A stretch of 32,232 bases of DNA, taken from Aquificota bacterium. Its GTDB lineage: Bacteria; Aquificota; Aquificia; Aquificales; QOAS01. Within the stretch, counting starts at the first letter, position 1. The number at the start of each line of letters is the position of its first letter. The position numbers and the translations under genes were made by a program. Below, piece after piece: positions 28,870 through 32,232 of this stretch. Under the pieces are notes generated by a model. That model was not told the origin of the DNA. It did not search any database and worked only from the letters and a program-made list of their open reading frames with translations. The stretch lies in NCBI GenBank assembly GCA_013153315.1, contig JAADES010000027.1, forward strand, positions 1-32,232, given 5' to 3'.

Positions 28870-29208
28870 ATGCTACCCAGCTGGTTAAAGTTTGTCCTAA
28901 TAATTTTTATCCTTGCCTTGGGTGGTTTTACTTGGATTTCCTACCAACAACAGAAGGAATGGGAGAAATTTAATTCAACCTTGGTCTGGTTAGAAAAAAA
29001 TAAAACCTATTCCTGTGAAGTTGGAAAAATTTATTCTTCCCAATGTAGGTTTGAATGTTTCGATATATATACCGCGACGAGGTATTTATTAGTTCCCGAC
29101 GATTGTGAAGTTTTAAAAACGGAACTCAAAGAGGGGAAAGTTATAAAGTTCCAACCTGTGGCCAATTACAACCCCAACGGTAGTTTAAAAGTTAAGATTC
29201 TTCCCTAA
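28870..29208 (+). CDS. Hypothetical small protein with N-terminal TM helix/signal anchor
   Basis: 112 aa; LKFVLIIFILALGGFTWISY N-terminal TM; 3' end overlaps engB end by 17 nt. Confidence 0.6.
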   Translation: MLPSWLKFVLIIFILALGGFTWISYQQQKEWEKFNSTLVWLEKNKTYSCEVGKIYSSQCRFECFDIYTATRYLLVPDDCEVLKTELKEGKVIKFQPVANYNPNGSLKVKILP

Positions 29209-29779
29209 GGTGTTGATTTATAACTTTCAAAAGTTGTTGTTTTCCTTTTCTATCCTTGGAAGAGGTTTGAACAACTTCTGCCACCCCAAACTCTCTTAAC
29301 TTTTTAAGGGTTTGTCCTATATCTTTTTGGTTGGCTTTATCGGTTTTAGTTAATACTACAGCGTAGGGGATTCCCAAATATTGGAGCCATTCCATCATTT
29401 GAAAATCTTGCTCGGTAGGGCCTACTTTTGCATCTACCAAAACAAGGACTAAAGCAATATTATCCCTTCGGGTGGTAAAGTAATCTTCCATTAACCTTTT
29501 CCAGTTTTCTATTTCTTTCCTGTCCCCGCGGGCGAAACCGTAGCCGGGTAAATCCACCAGGTAGACCTTATTTTTTTCAAAATCCCATTTGAAGTAATTG
29601 ATAGCCCTAGTTCTACCAGGGGTTTTACCTACTTTAGCTATCGAACTGTTGGTTAGATAATTCAATAAAGAAGATTTCCCCACATTGGAACGCCCAACAA
29701 AAACAATCTCTTTTCGGTTTTCCTCTATAGGAGGTAAATCCTCTATTTTGTAAACACTTTTTAAAAACTTTACCGTCAT
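29192..29779 (-). CDS. engB: Ribosome biogenesis GTPase YsxC/EngB
   Basis: 195 aa; FVGRSNVGKSSLLNYL, TPGRTRAINYF, VDLPGYGFA, TKTDK. Confidence 0.96.
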   Translation of the reverse strand: MTVKFLKSVYKIEDLPPIEENRKEIVFVGRSNVGKSSLLNYLTNSSIAKVGKTPGRTRAINYFKWDFEKNKVYLVDLPGYGFARGDRKEIENWKRLMEDYFTTRRDNIALVLVLVDAKVGPTEQDFQMMEWLQYLGIPYAVVLTKTDKANQKDIGQTLKKLREFGVAEVVQTSSKDRKGKQQLLKVINQHLREES

Positions 29780-29850
29780 GAGGTTAATAATTTTGGTTGT
29801 CCTTTAAAGGTTAGCTTTAAAGCTTCTTCCTCGAAGAGTATATTAACCTG

Positions 29851-31050
29851 ATGGCACAAAAAAGGGTAATCGTAAGCGGAATGCGTCCTACGGGTAAACT
29901 CCACCTGGGACACTATTTTGGGGTTATCAAAAATTGGTTAAAACTCCAAGACAAGGAAGGTGACAAATATATTTTCATCGCCGATTGGCACGCTTTAACA
30001 ACCTCCTACACCAATGTAGAGAAATTGAAAGAAAACATAGAACAACTCATGTTGGATTGGTTGGCCTGCGGCCTAGACCCTGAAAAGAATGTGCTATTTA
30101 TCCAATCAAAGGTTAAAGAACACGCCGAACTTTATCTGCTTTTTGGAATGATTACCCCCAAAAGTTGGTTGGAATTAAATCCAACCTATAAGGATTTGAA
30201 ATATAACCTCCTTAAGTTGTATAATTTGAAAGCCCAATTTTTGGAAAAGGTATTGCCCTTAGTACCTGCATTGGTTGAAGGTTTGAAACTAAAAGTGGAG
30301 GACGAAAAAAAATTCAAAGACCTATTGGCCGAAGAAATAAGCGAGGCTATAGTTAAAGCTTTGTTTGAGGGATATGTGGAAGCTGAATTGTTAAAAAAAC
30401 TCAATATAGATAAAAAATTACTCTACCAAATCGATACCTACGGATTTTTAGGCTATCCCGTCTTGCAAGCAGCGGATATTCTAATTTACAAAGGAAATAC
30501 AGTCCCCGTCGGGGAAGACCAACTGCCCCATATAGAGCTAACAAGAGAAATAGCCCGTCGCTTTAATCGCCTTTATGGAGAAACCTTTCCCGAACCCCAG
30601 CCTTTGTTAACCGAAACGCCCAAAGTTGTTGGTATAGATGGACGGAAAATGTCAAAATCCTACAATAACGCTATCTATCTAAGTGATACAGCCGAAGAAG
30701 TAGAGCAAAAAGTGAGAAAAATGGTGACAGACCCCCAAAGGGTTAGAAAAACTGACCCTGGCCGTCCCGAAATTTGCCCAGTCTTTACCCTTCATAAGTT
30801 GTTTACCGATGAACAGACCCTAAAAATGATAGAAGAAGATTGCCGAACAGCCCGTATAGGTTGCGTCCAATGTAAGAAAATCCTCGCACAGAACATAAAT
30901 AACTTTTTAGAACCTATTAGGGAAAGGAGAAATTATTACGCTTCCAATAAAGGTGAATTGTGGGATATTTTCAATCAAGGAAGTGAACAAGCTAGAAAAG
31001 TAGCCTCTCAAACAATGGAAGAAGTCCGCAAAAAAATGAATCTTCCTTAA
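29851..31050 (+). CDS. trpS: Tryptophanyl-tRNA synthetase
   Basis: 399 aa; SGMRPTGKLHLGHYFG (HIGH), GYPVLQAADIL, GRKMSKSYNNAIYLSD (KMSKS); extra helical insertion between the two halves of the catalytic domain. Confidence 0.95.
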   Translation: MAQKRVIVSGMRPTGKLHLGHYFGVIKNWLKLQDKEGDKYIFIADWHALTTSYTNVEKLKENIEQLMLDWLACGLDPEKNVLFIQSKVKEHAELYLLFGMITPKSWLELNPTYKDLKYNLLKLYNLKAQFLEKVLPLVPALVEGLKLKVEDEKKFKDLLAEEISEAIVKALFEGYVEAELLKKLNIDKKLLYQIDTYGFLGYPVLQAADILIYKGNTVPVGEDQLPHIELTREIARRFNRLYGETFPEPQPLLTETPKVVGIDGRKMSKSYNNAIYLSDTAEEVEQKVRKMVTDPQRVRKTDPGRPEICPVFTLHKLFTDEQTLKMIEEDCRTARIGCVQCKKILAQNINNFLEPIRERRNYYASNKGELWDIFNQGSEQARKVASQTMEEVRKKMNLP

Positions 31051-31114
31051 TTAGGTTGTTTTTATTTCTTTTTTCCTTGCAATGCTTTCAATAAACTTAA
31101 CCAATCTTAGGAAA

Positions 31115-31876
31115 ATGGCTATAGAACTTCTTACGGGAAAAGAAATAGAGAAAATGAAAGCAGCCAACAGAATAGTGGCCGAAGCACTTGAATACCTTAA
31201 GGATTTAGTTAAACCGGGAGCTACAGCTTGGGATTTGGAAATGGCAGTAAGAGATTGGCTGAAAAGAACTTATCCTAAAGCAAATCCGGCTTTTTACGGT
31301 TACAGGGGATATCCCGCTTATCTATGTGTTTCGGTAAATGAAGAAGTTGTTCATGGTATCCCCAGAAAAGAGAGAATATTAAAAGAAGGCGATATTGTTA
31401 GTATAGATTTTGGCGTAGAGCTGGACGGTTACTATGGAGACAGTGCAAAAACCTTCAAAGTTGGGGAAGTCTCAAAAAGTATAGAAAAACTTCTCGAGGG
31501 AACAGAAAAAGCTCTATACGCCGCAATAGCAGAAGCTTATCCGGGAAATAATTTAGAAAACCTATCAAAGGTTATATATAAAACCTTGCGTAAATACCAC
31601 CTACACCCTATTTGCAAATACGGAGGTCATGGAATAGGAAGAAAACTTCATATGGAACCTTTTGTAGCTAACTGTCCCGGTGTAGGCCCTAAAATGAAGC
31701 TCCAACCCGGCATGGTTTTAGCAATAGAACCTATGGCGGGTTTAAAAACATCAAAAACAAAAGAACTTTCCGATGGTTGGACAGTTATAACATGGAATAG
31801 AACTCCCGCCGCTCATTTTGAGCATACAGTGGCAATAACAGAAAAGGGGCCCCTAATACTGTCAAAATTAGATTAA
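31115..31876 (+). CDS. map: Methionine aminopeptidase type I
   Basis: ORF 31082-31876, start likely Met at 31115 (MAIELLTGKEIEKM); VSIDFGVELDGYYGDSAKTF, GGHGIGRKLHMEP, AIEPM, FEHTVAITEKGP. Confidence 0.97.
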   Translation: MAIELLTGKEIEKMKAANRIVAEALEYLKDLVKPGATAWDLEMAVRDWLKRTYPKANPAFYGYRGYPAYLCVSVNEEVVHGIPRKERILKEGDIVSIDFGVELDGYYGDSAKTFKVGEVSKSIEKLLEGTEKALYAAIAEAYPGNNLENLSKVIYKTLRKYHLHPICKYGGHGIGRKLHMEPFVANCPGVGPKMKLQPGMVLAIEPMAGLKTSKTKELSDGWTVITWNRTPAAHFEHTVAITEKGPLILSKLD

Positions 31877-31883
31877 TTTCCTC

Positions 31884-31912
31884 TTGACAAAATCAATTTC
31901 GAGAAATAAATT
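31884..31912 (+). promoter_or_regulatory. rRNA operon promoter candidate P1
   Basis: TTGACA (31884-31889), 17-nt spacer, TAAATT (31907-31912). Confidence 0.65.
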
Positions 31913-31968
31913 GTAAATTTTCCGTTTACAGGAAAGGTTCTTTAAAAAGCCGACCTTCAAAAAAGGTG

Positions 31969-31996
31969 TTGACAAAAGAAAAAGAAGGAATAAATT
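31969..31996 (+). promoter_or_regulatory. rRNA operon promoter candidate P2
   Basis: TTGACA (31969-31974), 16-nt spacer, TAAATT (31991-31996); inside tandem repeat unit A. Confidence 0.7.
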
Positions 31997-32051
31997 AAAA
32001 ATGTTGCGTTGGCGGAAAGGGTTCTTTAAAAAGCAAACCTTAAGAAAGGTG

Positions 32052-32079
32052 TTGACAAAAGAGAAAAAAGGAATAAATT
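32052..32079 (+). promoter_or_regulatory. rRNA operon promoter candidate P3
   Basis: TTGACA (32052-32057), 16-nt spacer, TAAATT (32074-32079); inside tandem repeat unit B. Confidence 0.7.
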
Positions 32080-32088
32080 AAAAATAAT

Positions 32089-32104
32089 GTCCTTGATGAA
32101 GGAC
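32089..32104 (+). other. Leader hairpin upstream of 16S rRNA
   Basis: GTCCTT-GATG-AAGGAC perfect 6-bp stem, downstream of the promoters and upstream of the 16S start. Confidence 0.5.
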
Positions 32105-32183
32105 GGCTCCTTGGCAACTGAATAGGGAAGGTTCCACCCAAAGAAGTGAGGTGGCGCAAATAGTTCCCCTACGAAAAAAGTTA

Positions 32184-32232
32184 AGTAAGAAGAGTTTGAC
32201 CCTGGCTCAGCGCGAACGCTTGCGGCGCGCCT
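32184..32232 (+). rRNA. rrs: 16S rRNA, 5' end (truncated by window edge)
   Basis: AAGAGTTTGACCCTGGCTCAGCGCGAACGCTTGCGGCGCGCCT matches the conserved 5' end of bacterial 16S rRNA; start position approximate. Confidence 0.93.

Larger units (their letters stand above)
31936..32085 (+). repeat. Two tandem imperfect direct repeats of about 83 nt carrying rRNA promoters
   Basis: GGTTCTTTAAAAAGC...ACCTT...AAAGGTGTTGACAAAAGA.AAAA..GGAATAAATTAAAAAT occurs twice, offset 83-84 nt. Confidence 0.75.

Overview
The window is a mostly housekeeping chromosomal segment of a bacterium, probably a thermophile (inferred only from gene style and the AT-rich, lysine-rich proteins). It carries glnE, rsmE, glmS, pgk, ilvC, ribH, trmFO, pyrH, minD-minE, hypA, carA, a family-4 UDG, atpC, fliG, mtaB, acpS, engB, trpS and map. 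It ends with a tandem rRNA promoter region and the first ~50 nt of a 16S rRNA gene. The standout is a four-gene minus-strand cassette at 17392-21495: a Cys-rich orphan, an ECF-like sigma factor, a CalpT-like candidate anti-sigma, and a 593-aa protein. I read the 593-aa protein as Lon protease + SAVED-like sensor + C-terminal DUF1874/AcrIII-1 (Crn2) ring nuclease. This resembles the type III CRISPR CalpL/CalpT/CalpS cyclic-oligoadenylate protease-sigma cascade, but with a ring-nuclease off-switch fused to the protease and no CRISPR-cas genes in the window. A consensus Shine-Dalgarno plus in-frame ATG sits at the boundary of the ring-nuclease domain, suggesting a free ring nuclease may also be translated. 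Other notable items are a globin-like-sensor/PsiE membrane fusion that appears to lack the proximal His, a UvrB gene reduced to its C-terminal half, and a triplicated rRNA promoter. All calls come from reading the sequence by eye; no database searches were run.
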